From contig CAUYUJ010020527.1 of assembly GCA_963575745.1 (NCBI GenBank), positions 655,464 to 719,463 of the forward strand: DNA of 64,000 nt, given 5' to 3'. The translations under genes and the position numbers were made by a program. Source of the stretch: Prorocentrum cordatum. Its lineage: Eukaryota; Sar; Dinophyceae; Prorocentrales; Prorocentraceae. A model generated the notes under the pieces. The model was not told the origin of the DNA. It saw only the letters and a list, made by a program, of their open reading frames with translations, and searched no databases. Positions 1 to 8,331 of this stretch are shown piece after piece (position 1 is the stretch's first letter; every line of letters begins with the position of its first letter).

Positions 1-31
1 ATGCATGCATGTATGTATGTATGTATGTGGG
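1..31. repeat. (ATGT)n microsatellite flanking the retroelement
   Basis: Short ATGC/ATGT repeats run up to the first base of the retroelement terminal repeat. The other flank of the element (from 7612) is also an alternating TA/TATG tract, so the element sits in a purine-pyrimidine alternating microsatellite. No clear target-site duplication can be defined in such sequence. Confidence 0.75.
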
Positions 32-120
32 GAGCCACTTGCAGCGGATGGCTGGCTCTCTCTCCCTCCCTTCTGCAGCCTATACTGAACAAAACACACG
101 CTCTGAACTCGCTCAATCAT
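32..120 (-). repeat. Terminal direct repeat, 3' copy of YR retrotransposon
   Basis: These 89 bases are identical, in the same orientation, to 7523-7611. Identity stops abruptly on both sides. On the minus strand this is the downstream end of the element. Confidence 0.93.
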
Positions 121-436
121 TTCTACAGCTGTACTTAGGCCCCACACCCAAGAGAGCCGCCTACTTAATTGTTGCTGTTGACCCTGACGTGCAGCCGCGG
201 AGCGGTGACTATATTGGGAGCGGCCGCCACGTCAGGAAACCAACCTTTTCGAGAACTCTGCCTTGCCAAAGGTACGATCTCCAAGTGTCTGAATGCCTGC
301 AGGTTCAAACTTCTTCGCACACAGCTGCTTGAATTATCGAGAGCCCCTCCGCAGCTCTCGAGTGCACAACTGCAACTGTCCAAAAAATCTCGCTGGTTGA
401 TGTGCCCATATCCGGGACAGCGGGCATTCTCAAAAG
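121..436 (-). other. 3' noncoding region of the YR retrotransposon
   Basis: This stretch lies between the stop of the fourth ORF and the downstream terminal repeat. It has no credible ORF. A GACGTG...CACGTC pair (about 186-235) gives weak dyad symmetry. A second set of split repeats would be expected near here in a PAT/Ngaro-type layout, but none was recognised. Confidence 0.5.
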
Positions 437-1708
437 TCACTGGGCAAGAGTGAAGGGGGGGGCTGTCGTCGACGAAGCGGTCGGAGTCGGCGACGATGAA
501 GAAGACCCCCCCCTCGGCCCCGTATGCGTCCAGCGCTCTTCTATGCCGATGGCCAGGTAGCGGAGCTGGCGTCCCAGCCATCGCAAAAACCAGGGCCACG
601 TGGCAGAAGGCATGCCTGGGGCATCTTCGATGTCCGCGATTGACAGGCTCAGGTTGGGCGGCGCCATCGTGTCTTGCACGAGGGATTGTAGCGTCCGCCC
701 TATCTCTGGAGCCTGAGGTCCGAAGTCGTAGCCCATCAGCGCCCAGGTCGGATTCGCCCAGCGGGGTCGGAAAGTCACGTTCGCCGCGCGCCAGGCTAGA
801 GCCACGTGGCCCGTCCTCAACCAGCGGACCTGAATGCTAAGCGACTGGAAGTCGCCATTCGGGTGAAACTTCTGGTAGTCACTGTCCACCACGGGGCGCC
901 CAGGCGCCACGACACGTATGGCCGTCACCAGCTCCTGGGTCCACTCGGCGGGGAGCTGCAGGATGTTGCTTCCCTTCTCGCTGAGCACGAGCGCCTCGAT
1001 GTCCTCTCCCGAGTCGAGGAAGAGGCGCCCTGACTTGCAGGTGGCCGATACGTTCAACAGGTCGTAGCCGCGCCACGCCGTCTCGCCCAAGGAGAGGGAG
1101 CCATCCGTGATGGCCGCCACGAACTTGGCCGCCGAGTCGGTCACGTTGGCGCCCGACGCGAGCACCCCGCTGGCGGCTCCTCCCACGCCCTCCACAAGGT
1201 CGGTGGCCGCGCGCACCGCCCTCGTCGCCGTCGGAAAGAGGGCCGCGGGGAGGACCGCCAGGACGGCGAGCAGCATCATCAGGTGCCTCGAAGACGCCGC
1301 GCGTGCGGCGGCTAGGCCACCCAGCCAGTTCGCCCAGCCGCGGCGGCGTGGCGGTGCCCTAGGCACGGCCACGCTCCCTCGCGGCACGGTGGCGGGCTGC
1401 TCCACTGGCGCGGCCAGCTGCACGGACGCGACCCCCCCGGCCGCGGCCCCAGGCGGCGCCGCGGCGGCTGGCGGCGTCTCCGCCCGCCAGGAGGCCCCAC
1501 AGGGCAGCTGCGGGACGGGCGCCTGGGCCGCTGGCAGCGCTCCACCAGGGTCAGGAAGCGGCGACGGCAGCGTCGGCACGGGAGATGAAACCATGGACCA
1601 GGAGGCTGGCGATGATCGTGAGCCCCTCGAACTGGCCCCTGGTGACGCAGTCCTCCCCGGCAGGATCCACTGCCCGTTCGCCGACTTCCTGGAACCCTTA
1701 GGCGCCAT
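437..1708 (-). CDS. Membrane protein ORF4 of YR retrotransposon (function unknown)
   Basis: The 423-aa product has a Pro/Ala/Ser-rich N-terminal region (1-125), a hydrophobic segment at about 143-160 (HLMMLLAVLAVLPAALF) and a 260-residue remainder with four N-x-S/T sequons (N188, N219, N310, N352). A Ser/Thr-rich tail ends it. The topology resembles a type II membrane or signal-anchored protein with a potentially glycosylated outer domain. The ATG overlaps the recombinase stop by 11 bases, so the ORF belongs to the element. DIRS-order elements normally lack an Env; an env-like role is only an inference from topology and position. It could instead be a captured host gene. No family was recognised. 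Confidence 0.7.
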   Translation of the reverse strand: MAPKGSRKSANGQWILPGRTASPGASSRGSRSSPASWSMVSSPVPTLPSPLPDPGGALPAAQAPVPQLPCGASWRAETPPAAAAPPGAAAGGVASVQLAAPVEQPATVPRGSVAVPRAPPRRRGWANWLGGLAAARAASSRHLMMLLAVLAVLPAALFPTATRAVRAATDLVEGVGGAASGVLASGANVTDSAAKFVAAITDGSLSLGETAWRGYDLLNVSATCKSGRLFLDSGEDIEALVLSEKGSNILQLPAEWTQELVTAIRVVAPGRPVVDSDYQKFHPNGDFQSLSIQVRWLRTGHVALAWRAANVTFRPRWANPTWALMGYDFGPQAPEIGRTLQSLVQDTMAPPNLSLSIADIEDAPGMPSATWPWFLRWLGRQLRYLAIGIEERWTHTGPRGGSSSSSPTPTASSTTAPPFTLAQ

Positions 1709-2753
1709 GCACTGAAAGGGCCTGGAGGATATACCAGGCCCAATGGTGGCTCGCCCAGGACAAAGCGGTCTCGAAGCCCTGAAGGCGGAGAGTCGTGCTG
1801 ATCTGAGCCGCCGTGACTACATCGATGTAAATTCTCAAACTTGAGTCCATTCGCCAACGGCCCGTTTCTCGTATAACTTCAAAGGGAACTCCCAAAGCAG
1901 ACGCTTCTGATGCATAGCCGGCCCTCGGACTGTGTGGGGTCCACCTTGTGTCGAGCCCGTACCCCTTCTGGATCTCCATGAGCTCCCTCCGATAGACCTC
2001 CATGGGGTACGGGAAAAGGCGTTGGCCAGCAGGCGTAATCGAGCGGAGGTGACGAAGGATGCGAAAGAAGACGGCATCTTTTGGCAAGCGGAGCGCCACA
2101 GCCTGGGCCCGCTTGGCCTTGGTACCGGTCTTGAGGCCGAGCCCGATCACGAGGGCCCCCTCACTCTGATGGTAGCCGCCGTCCTCTGGGAAAGTCAGGT
2201 CGTCCACCGTGAGCCCCAGCATCTCGGACGGCCGCAGGCCCACGTGGGCCTGGAGCGCGACGCCTGCGCCCAGGCGCGGCCGTCCTCGGCTGGCGATCTG
2301 TACTGCCATCCACCTGCTCGGTCTCGACGTCATGGGGACGGTGTGCCTGACAGGGTTCAGGATCGTCCATCCTCTGATGGCGGCGTGCGCGCAGGCCAGC
2401 TTGCCCTTCAGCCTCGGGAAACGGAACTCCAGCGCGCTGACGGTGGTGATGAACTGCGCCCTCGTCAGCTCCTCGCGTAGGCTATGTTTGAATTCAATCA
2501 GCGTGTCGTCCCACTCGTCCGGTGTCCACGGAGACGCGTGGTGCAGCTGGCACCACGACACCAGGCGGGCGGCTGCAAGTTTATAGTGGTCCAGCGTCTT
2601 CGCGGTGACCCTGCCCTCCAGGTGGGGGTCGACTGCGGCTGCTGGCGGCCCCTCGGGCCTGGCACTTGTCATAGTTGGACCCCGCGGGGCGGTGCTGCCA
2701 AAGTGGCCTTGGCCGCGGGGGTCCTGGGCTCCTTCGAGAAAGCGTCGAAACAT
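1698..2753 (-). CDS. Tyrosine recombinase / integrase of YR retrotransposon
   Basis: The 351-aa protein from the ATG at 2753 shows the phage-integrase fold signature. An N-terminal core-binding-like helical region (about 45-130) precedes catalytic Arg174 in GLRPSEMLGL, a candidate Lys near 208, the HxxR pair H274-R277 in WTPHSPRAGY, Trp300 in ETGRW at the second His/Trp position, and Tyr309 in RIYIDV as nucleophile. All key residues are present, so it may be active. Such enzymes integrate circular DNA copies of DIRS/Ngaro elements. The frame is -1 relative to pol and overlaps its last 85 bases. The same frame stays open far upstream, so a -1 frameshift fusion is possible as well as independent initiation. 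No canonical slippery heptamer was seen in the overlap. Confidence 0.92.
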   Translation of the reverse strand: MFRRFLEGAQDPRGQGHFGSTAPRGPTMTSARPEGPPAAAVDPHLEGRVTAKTLDHYKLAAARLVSWCQLHHASPWTPDEWDDTLIEFKHSLREELTRAQFITTVSALEFRFPRLKGKLACAHAAIRGWTILNPVRHTVPMTSRPSRWMAVQIASRGRPRLGAGVALQAHVGLRPSEMLGLTVDDLTFPEDGGYHQSEGALVIGLGLKTGTKAKRAQAVALRLPKDAVFFRILRHLRSITPAGQRLFPYPMEVYRRELMEIQKGYGLDTRWTPHSPRAGYASEASALGVPFEVIRETGRWRMDSSLRIYIDVVTAAQISTTLRLQGFETALSWASHHWAWYILQALSVHGA

Positions 2754-5700
2754 GGTCTCGATCGTGAGAGCTGATCGGCGGGCTGCCTCTCCGTGTCCAC
2801 CCACGGTAGGTGCTGCCGTATGTCTGTGATGGCCGAGAGCGCCGCTCGCTTCCGTAGTACGTAGTTGAGGCCTCCAGAGGTCGACCTCCCCTTGGCGAAC
2901 GCCCAAGCAGTTACCATGTTGTCTTCCATATTCATCACTTTGGTGCGGTGGGCGTGGCTCGCCCAGGCTAGCCTTTCCAGCGGCGCTAGTGCGGCTCGAG
3001 CCTCGCCCAGGGTGATGTGGTCGGCAAACCTCCACCTCCCGGCCAGCAGCTCGGTCCACTCGATGTCTGAGCTCAGCGCCTCGGCGGGGATCGCACTCAC
3101 AGGAGTGAAAGCCTTCAAGGTGCGGACGCCGCGCTTGACCACCTTCTCGATCTGGCCGTTGCGCAGCAGCGCCTTCCCTGGTCTGAGGCCCGCCTCCCAC
3201 ATGGCCTCCTGGACCTCCGCGGGAAGCAGGGCGCCGACCACTCCGAAGCCGCCCGCGTCCACCGCGTTGTCGCCCTCCGCGTCCGTCGCGAGGGTGACGG
3301 GGTAGAAGGGCGCGCCCAAGTCGGCGTAGAGGCCCATCACCCCCCTCATCATGGCCACTGCCTCCCGTCGAGCCGAGCTCCACCACCGGCGTCGTCTCGG
3401 GCCCTCGAGTGCGGCGAAGGCGAAGATGTGCTGGGGGGCGGCCAGCCAGTGTCTGGCCACGAGCGCCGCCCAGATCCAGACGCCGATGACGGACCTCAGG
3501 CTGTCTAGGTTCACCACGTGCTGGCGGGTGAGGTGCTCCAGGGCGCGGTAGAGCAGGAGGGCCTTCGCGGCAGGGACCCGCACCCTCGCCGGTCTCTCCT
3601 CCAGCTCGTAACCGATGATCTTGGTCATCTCGCCCCTCCTCCGACGGTCCTTGACCAGGAAACCGATCCTCTCCAGCGCCTCGGCGGACTTGTGGAGGGC
3701 CACGTCGCACTCCAACTCCGACTCGGGCCGCTCCTTCAGCTGGGACATGAACAGGCAGTCGTCGATGTGCAAGTAGATGCCGACGTCCGCCTCTCGCAGG
3801 ATCGCGTTCCTGCCCCTCGCCGAAACCTCGTTCAACACCAGTAGGCCTTTGGAGTTGGCTCCAGCTGTCCGTCTCGAGTAGTCTCCTATGCGTCGGACCG
3901 CGATGTCTGCTCTCAAATGCCCCGTAGGGCCGCTCCCTTCTGCCAGCATCCTCTTGAAGTTCATCACAAAGAGGCCGGCAATCGCACAGCAGAGCCTGTC
4001 GGGGTAGGCGGCCAGGCGGGCCGAAACAAACTTCCCGTTTTGCTTCCCAACGCTCACTTCGTGGCGGTGGTCTCCTCGACAGCGGCGGCCGTCGAGCATC
4101 TCCAGGTGGTATAAGTTGCCGGCGAGACACGTGGGCTTCCGGGTGGGGCTGCCGTAGGTGCACTGGTCGAAGACTGCTCTCGTAGCCCCCGTTCTCTCCT
4201 CCAGCGCTCGCTCCAAGTCCGTCGCCCACACCGACGGGAAAGGATCCTCCCCTGGGTCCTCGGGATGCTCCATGAGCCAGAGTCCTCCGCGAAGCGCCAC
4301 GGCCTCGCAGAAGGACAGGAAGTTCAGCATGGCCACGTTGCCCTCGTCCAGGCGCTGCTTCTCGTAGGCGGTCAACGTGTGGGCTGGGACTCCCCAAGCC
4401 CACATCCCTCGCCGCCTGAGGGGGCGCGGCCCTCGTCCGCCCGCCATGTCGACGAAGCGGGCGCGGCTCCACGTGGCACAGGGTGGGCCTCCGACCACCG
4501 CGTCCACCAAACCCTCCTCGATCAGCGTCATGAGGAGGTCGAAGGTGTCCTGCTTGGTCAGGTCCCAGCGCGAGTCGAACCCGAGGTCGCACGACAGCAC
4601 GAGGATCTCCAGGTCCTCGTCCCTGCCCAGCTCGGTCAGGTGCTCCTCCAGGTCGCCTGCGCGCCGTGGGCCCGAGAAGAGGTGTAGCACCACGAACACG
4701 CGTCGGCGAGACGCCTTCGCCGCCCGCACTGCGCTGCACCACTCCTGCACTCCGTAACCGACGGACGGGGCGGTCGCCTGGCGCCGCAGGGCCTGGCGCG
4801 CCACCCAGTCCTCGTCCTCGCCGCCAGCGCAGAGCTGGCACTCCTCGGTTGAGTCGAAAGCCTCGGTCTTCCCGATGTTCAAGTGGTGATGCAACGTCAT
4901 ACCCACGACCCTCATGTTGATATTCATCAGCACGTGCACCGAGTGGGAGTTGCCCATGACCAAGCGGGTCCACATCGGGTAGATCCACTCCTGCGGCATC
5001 ACCTCCAGCTGCTGCTTGACGTCCAGGAGGTCCCACACGTCCGCCGCCAGCACGGGGGGAGCGGCCTGCCATGGCCACATCCAGCTCGGCACCTCCACGT
5101 AGGAGAAAGCGTTGGACTCGTCCAGCGCGGCCCCCGCGATCGCATCGCCACCAGCGTGCAACCGCAGGAGGGCTCCTCCCCCGTGAAGGCCGTGCTCCTC
5201 GCGCTCCTGCACCTCCCTCGTCATGTAGTTGAAGGCGCAGGTCATCAGGATCTTGCGTTGACGATCTCCCGAGCGTTTCGGCACAACCGTGAGCCCTGCC
5301 ACGGCTCGTATCTCGTTCTCCTTTGCGAACTTCCACATTCCCTTCACCAGGTCGGGTCTGTTCAGGTATTCCACGTACTCGTCGTACTCGCCCCCCAGGA
5401 AGCCGTACTTGGTTTCCAGCTCCTTGAAGATCACCTGGCTCCGCGTCTCCGGGTCGGCCATGACGTTGCTCTCCAGCTCGTAGAAGGCCGCCTCCTCGGG
5501 GTCGAGGGCCTCCAGCATCCTGACCTTCCTGTCCGACGCGGGCTCGTCCACGGCCCAGGCCTTCAGCGTCACGTGGGGCGTGACCCTCCTGCTCTGGCCG
5601 TACTCTTCCTCCGCTGCGGGCCCCGCCAATGCGAGCAGAGCCTGGGCGCCAGTCGGATCGAAATCCCGGCGCGCCTGACACATGCGCTTCGCCTCGCGCA

Positions 5701-6073
5701 AAGCTAGGCGATGCGAGCGCTCGATCGCCGCCCAAGTCTTCATCGTCAGAGGTCCAACAAAAGGGCGGCGTGTGAGTTCTCGACAGTCCCCTCCGTACAT
5801 CGAGTTCACCCCGCGGAGGAACTGGTTGGCCCACTCCCAAACTCGAAGCTTGGAGCGGTACCTGTGGCGGAGACGGCTCGACATAGTCCCTGCCCCCCCT
5901 GGAGGTCGGGGACGCGGGATCAACCTGATGGGCAAGAACTTCTCGGAGATCTGCATGACCTCCATCAACTCCTTGAACGCCTCCTTGCCCGGGTGCGTGG
6001 TCGGCACCCACACCTGCTGTTCGTCTCGGCGCGAGCGGGGCGCAGGCCCTCCCCGCCGCGCATCGGAGGCTAG
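2669..6073 (-). CDS. Pol polyprotein: RT with embedded C5-methyltransferase-like module, RNase H
   Basis: This frame continues in phase from the Gag-like ORF after a single TGA; the first start-like codon is GTG at 6013 (1114 aa, numbered from there). Residues 300-380 carry RT-like blocks (VPSWMWPWQAAPP, LVMGNSHSVHVLMNIN). Residues 440-650 resemble a cytosine-C5 methyltransferase: LHLFSG (motif I), GGPPCATWSRAR with Cys512 (motif IV), LMEHPED (motif VI-like), QCTYGSPTRKPT (motif VIII-like). RT resumes with YLHIDD at 748-752, a thumb-like stretch to about 890, then RNase H with ATDAEGD (910), EWTELL, NMEDN and PWVDTERQPADQLSR. The product would copy element RNA into DNA and perhaps methylate it. 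Stop-codon readthrough is the likely means of expression. The domain order is inferred by eye; an inactive methyltransferase fold is possible. Confidence 0.85.
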   Translation of the reverse strand, partial: LASDARRGGPAPRSRRDEQQVWVPTTHPGKEAFKELMEVMQISEKFLPIRLIPRPRPPGGAGTMSSRLRHRYRSKLRVWEWANQFLRGVNSMYGGDCRELTRRPFVGPLTMKTWAAIERSHRLALREAKRMCQARRDFDPTGAQALLALAGPAAEEEYGQSRRVTPHVTLKAWAVDEPASDRKVRMLEALDPEEAAFYELESNVMADPETRSQVIFKELETKYGFLGGEYDEYVEYLNRPDLVKGMWKFAKENEIRAVAGLTVVPKRSGDRQRKILMTCAFNYMTREVQEREEHGLHGGGALLRLHAGGDAIAGAALDESNAFSYVEVPSWMWPWQAAPPVLAADVWDLLDVKQQLEVMPQEWIYPMWTRLVMGNSHSVHVLMNINMRVVGMTLHHHLNIGKTEAFDSTEECQLCAGGEDEDWVARQALRRQATAPSVGYGVQEWCSAVRAAKASRRRVFVVLHLFSGPRRAGDLEEHLTELGRDEDLEILVLSCDLGFDSRWDLTKQDTFDLLMTLIEEGLVDAVVGGPPCATWSRARFVDMAGGRGPRPLRRRGMWAWGVPAHTLTAYEKQRLDEGNVAMLNFLSFCEAVALRGGLWLMEHPEDPGEDPFPSVWATDLERALEERTGATRAVFDQCTYGSPTRKPTCLAGNLYHLEMLDGRRCRGDHRHEVSVGKQNGKFVSARLAAYPDRLCCAIAGLFVMNFKRMLAEGSGPTGHLRADIAVRRIGDYSRRTAGANSKGLLVLNEVSARGRNAILREADVGIYLHIDDCLFMSQLKERPESELECDVALHKSAEALERIGFLVKDRRRRGEMTKIIGYELEERPARVRVPAAKALLLYRALEHLTRQHVVNLDSLRSVIGVWIWAALVARHWLAAPQHIFAFAALEGPRRRRWWSSARREAVAMMRGVMGLYADLGAPFYPVTLATDAEGDNAVDAGGFGVVGALLPAEVQEAMWEAGLRPGKALLRNGQIEKVVKRGVRTLKAFTPVSAIPAEALSSDIEWTELLAGRWRFADHITLGEARAALAPLERLAWASHAHRTKVMNMEDNMVTAWAFAKGRSTSGGLNYVLRKRAALSAITDIRQHLPWVDTERQPADQLSRSRPCFDAFSKEPRTPAAKATLAAPPRGVQL

Positions 6074-6079
6074 TCAAGC
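6068..6079 (-). promoter_or_regulatory. Candidate stop-codon readthrough site between gag and pol (GCT TGA CTA GCC)
   Basis: Codon phase is preserved from the Gag ATG at 7510 through TGA (6076-6074) into pol, with no second stop until 2669. The hexanucleotide context TGA-CTA followed by G matches the known type II readthrough signal (UGA followed by CUA or CGG). The next 60 bases are open and Arg-rich before the first GTG. Confidence 0.6.
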
Positions 6080-7510
6080 CCCCTGGGGGGCACCGCCCCC
6101 CTTGCCCTTCTTCTCCCTCTTGCCGTCCTTGTCTTTGCCCTTGTCGGCCTTGCGCCTCGAGCGGAGTTCCGCCTCGGCGCGCTCCCGTCGTTGGTGTTCC
6201 AGCTTGCTGTGGCTGGAGGCCGACTGCACGAGCCAGGTCGGAGCGATGTCGGTCTGCCCTCCAGGCGGGGCCACTCCCAGCATGTGAGCGGCACCCGCTT
6301 TGTCGCCGCTCCGCACCTCGTAGACGAAGGAAGCCAGCCTCCGGAGGGACAGCTCGAGCATATCGTCCGTGCCGAGGGTCCGCATCAGCTCCTCGTCGCT
6401 CTGGCAGGTTCTGAGCTTGAAATCGATCGCCGTCGCCATCGTCCACAGGTCGGTCCACGTGCCACTCGTGCGAGACCCTGTGTAGCGAACACTCAGCCAG
6501 TCCCGAGCTCCACTGCTGCCCTCGGCGCGCATGGCGCGGTAGATCTCTGGCGCCGCCCTCTGCATGTCCGGGGGCAACGCCGCACCCCAGCGCATGTCGC
6601 AGCTGCCACCGCCCGACGCGGCCAGGCCGCCGGCAGGCGTGGCGAAGCCGCCCGAGCCTCCCAGGGGCACAGCCGCTGTGCTCATGGCCTCCAGCGCGGC
6701 CAGCAGCTCGCCCAGGCGAGGCGCTCCTGCCGTCTCGCGGCCCAGGTAGCCGTACCCCTTGAGGGTCACCAGCACGGCGCCGGGGAGAGCCCCCGCTGCC
6801 TCCAGGTCGGCCACCGCCGCCCAGAAGCGCTGAGCCCACAGGGGATCGCTCCTCGCCCCGGCGGCGAACCCGCTCAGCAGCGTCTTCACCTGTGCCGCTG
6901 CCGTCTTGGTCGCACCACCGTCCGTCAGCGGGGCATGCATCTGAGGTGGTCCGCATCCTGCGTCCGCCCCTCCGTGGGCGGGAGCCGCGCCGCACCAGGC
7001 CGCCAGGTCGCCCAGCGCTGCTGAGCCTGCGGGAGCGGCCGTGGTGCCTGCGCCTCCGCCAGCAGCCGAGGGCCCCAGCGGCGGGATCCCGTGCGGCCAG
7101 CCTCCCGCGAGCGGAGCTGCGAGGCCAGGCGGGACTGCCCCGCCCGCGTCCGCCACGGCAGCCTCTGAGGCCACCGCGTCGCCTCCGTCGCCGTCGGCAG
7201 GCAGCCGAGCCCTCAGCGCCTCCAACTCCTCGCGCATGCGCCGCACCTCGTCGCTCACCTCGCCGCTGCTGCCTCCGCCGAGCATCGTCCAGGGGCAGAT
7301 GGCCCCAAGCCACCACCCCAGCGTGCCGAAGGCCAGCAAGGACATGGCGGCCCACTCCAGCCGCGCCCGGCCTGTCTCGGCCCTCCAGGCACTCACGCCG
7401 CTGAGGACGCCGAGGACCACCAGGCCCAGCCGAGCTCTCCATCGCCAGCCAGCTCGGGCGCCCTCTGGGGCGGAAGGAGGAGGGCCCGCCATCGTGCTCT
7501 CTTTCAGCAC
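6074..7510 (-). CDS. Gag-like structural protein of YR retrotransposon
   Basis: The 478-aa protein starts at ATG 7510, only 12 bases inside the upstream terminal repeat; Met7 (7492) is an alternative start. Two hydrophobic segments lie near the N terminus (about 28-41 and 53-72), followed by a charged heptad-like stretch (84-103) that could form a coiled coil. A Gly/Ala-rich linker leads to a more ordered domain (about 190-430), and the protein ends in a Lys-rich tail (KADKGKDKDGKREKKGKGG) suited to binding nucleic acid. First position upstream of pol fits a Gag role. No zinc knuckle is visible, and N-terminal membrane segments are unusual for Gag. The assignment rests on position and composition, not on a recognised family. 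Confidence 0.72.
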   Translation of the reverse strand: MLKESTMAGPPPSAPEGARAGWRWRARLGLVVLGVLSGVSAWRAETGRARLEWAAMSLLAFGTLGWWLGAICPWTMLGGGSSGEVSDEVRRMREELEALRARLPADGDGGDAVASEAAVADAGGAVPPGLAAPLAGGWPHGIPPLGPSAAGGGAGTTAAPAGSAALGDLAAWCGAAPAHGGADAGCGPPQMHAPLTDGGATKTAAAQVKTLLSGFAAGARSDPLWAQRFWAAVADLEAAGALPGAVLVTLKGYGYLGRETAGAPRLGELLAALEAMSTAAVPLGGSGGFATPAGGLAASGGGSCDMRWGAALPPDMQRAAPEIYRAMRAEGSSGARDWLSVRYTGSRTSGTWTDLWTMATAIDFKLRTCQSDEELMRTLGTDDMLELSLRRLASFVYEVRSGDKAGAAHMLGVAPPGGQTDIAPTWLVQSASSHSKLEHQRRERAEAELRSRRKADKGKDKDGKREKKGKGGGAPQGA

Positions 7511-7522
7511 GCCATCTCACTA

Positions 7523-7611
7523 GAGCCACTTGCAGCGGATGGCTGGCTCTCTCTCCCTCCCTTCTGCAGCCTATACTGAACAAAACACACGCTCTGAACT
7601 CGCTCAATCAT
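7523..7611 (-). repeat. Terminal direct repeat, 5' copy of YR retrotransposon
   Basis: Identical to 32-120. On the minus strand it forms the upstream end and abuts the Gag ATG with a 12-base gap, so promoter and leader must lie in this repeat or outside the element. Confidence 0.93.
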
Positions 7612-7626
7612 ATATATGTATATATA

Positions 7627-7684
<58 letters not shown>
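7612..7684. repeat. (TA)n microsatellite
   Basis: Almost pure TA repeats immediately follow the retroelement. Confidence 0.95.
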
Positions 7685-7686
<2 letters not shown>

Positions 7687-7809
7687 CTTTTCGAATATGC
7701 TCAGAAAGACCCCCCCCGTATATAAATTCGGCCCTGGGCGCTCCCGCCGACGTGGAGCGGGAATTTCCGGCTTGGGGAGCCCCTCGGGGCCACCCTGCGC
7801 CGCTCGGGC

Positions 7810-8265
7810 GGACCCGCGATCGCTTCCTGGACGGTCCCGCGGAGGCCCGAGACGGCCCGAGACCGTTCCAGAGCAGCTCATGGGCGCTCAGAGAGGGCCC
7901 CAAATCACTTCAAGTCGGGTCAAGAAGCCCCCAAGACGCCGCAAGAGGCCCCCCCAGGGGGATCCCCAAGATGCATAAATAATCTCATCTCCAGAAACAA
8001 AACTTATACTTTCTGCTTGGTCTTCAAAGCGTCCAAGACGGCCTAGCCGGGCCCCAAGATCGCCCAAATGCGGCCCAAGAAGTCCCGAAGAAGGCCCCAA
8101 GACAGCCCCAAAGAGCACATGCAAGTGGCTCCCGAAAGGGCTAACCCAGGCCCCAGGACGGCCCACGCCCCCCAGGACGTCCCAAGAAGGTCCCGGAGCG
8201 GGCCACGAGGGCCGCCAGACGTCCCCAAAGAGCCCCAAACAAAGCCCCGCGAAGGCCACACTCAT
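7810..8265 (+). repeat. Dispersed 'CCAAGANGGCCC' array, copy 1
   Basis: Irregular repeats of CCCAAGAGGCCC / CCCAAGACGGCC type, with an AT-richer insert at 7980-8030 ending in TCTTCAAAGCGTCCAAGACGG. The same composite occurs at many other places in the window on both strands. No coding function is supported. Confidence 0.7.
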
Positions 8266-8331
8266 TGATCTCTGCAGGGTTGTACCTTATATGCCTTGGT
8301 TATTCCTGTAGTGCCACGTTCATACCTTCGG

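Larger units (their letters stand above)
32..7611 (-). mobile_element. Tyrosine-recombinase (DIRS/Ngaro/PAT-like) retrotransposon, near full length
   Basis: A 7.58-kb unit lies between identical 89-bp direct repeats. Read on the minus strand it carries a Gag-like ORF, an in-frame TGA, a Pol ORF with methyltransferase-like, RT and RNase H signatures, an overlapping tyrosine recombinase ORF, and a fourth ORF for a membrane protein. The YR in place of a DDE integrase and the RNase H ending in a PADQLSR motif place it with DIRS-order elements, where YR-mediated insertion leaves no target duplication. All four frames are open over their full length, which suggests a young copy. The short direct termini could be the A repeats of a split-direct-repeat (PAT/Ngaro) layout, but the B repeats were not found. 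The element could also be a new branch with simple short direct termini. Confidence 0.88.

Noticed and set aside
32-120. Classical LTR
   Set aside because: 89 bases is very short, lacks TG...CA ends and target duplication, and the element encodes a tyrosine recombinase, not a DDE integrase.
2754-7607. N-terminal part of the 1969-codon open frame that ends in the recombinase
   Set aside because: It reads Arg/Gly/Pro-rich text out of phase with the well-supported Gag and Pol frames; only the last 351 codons match a protein family.
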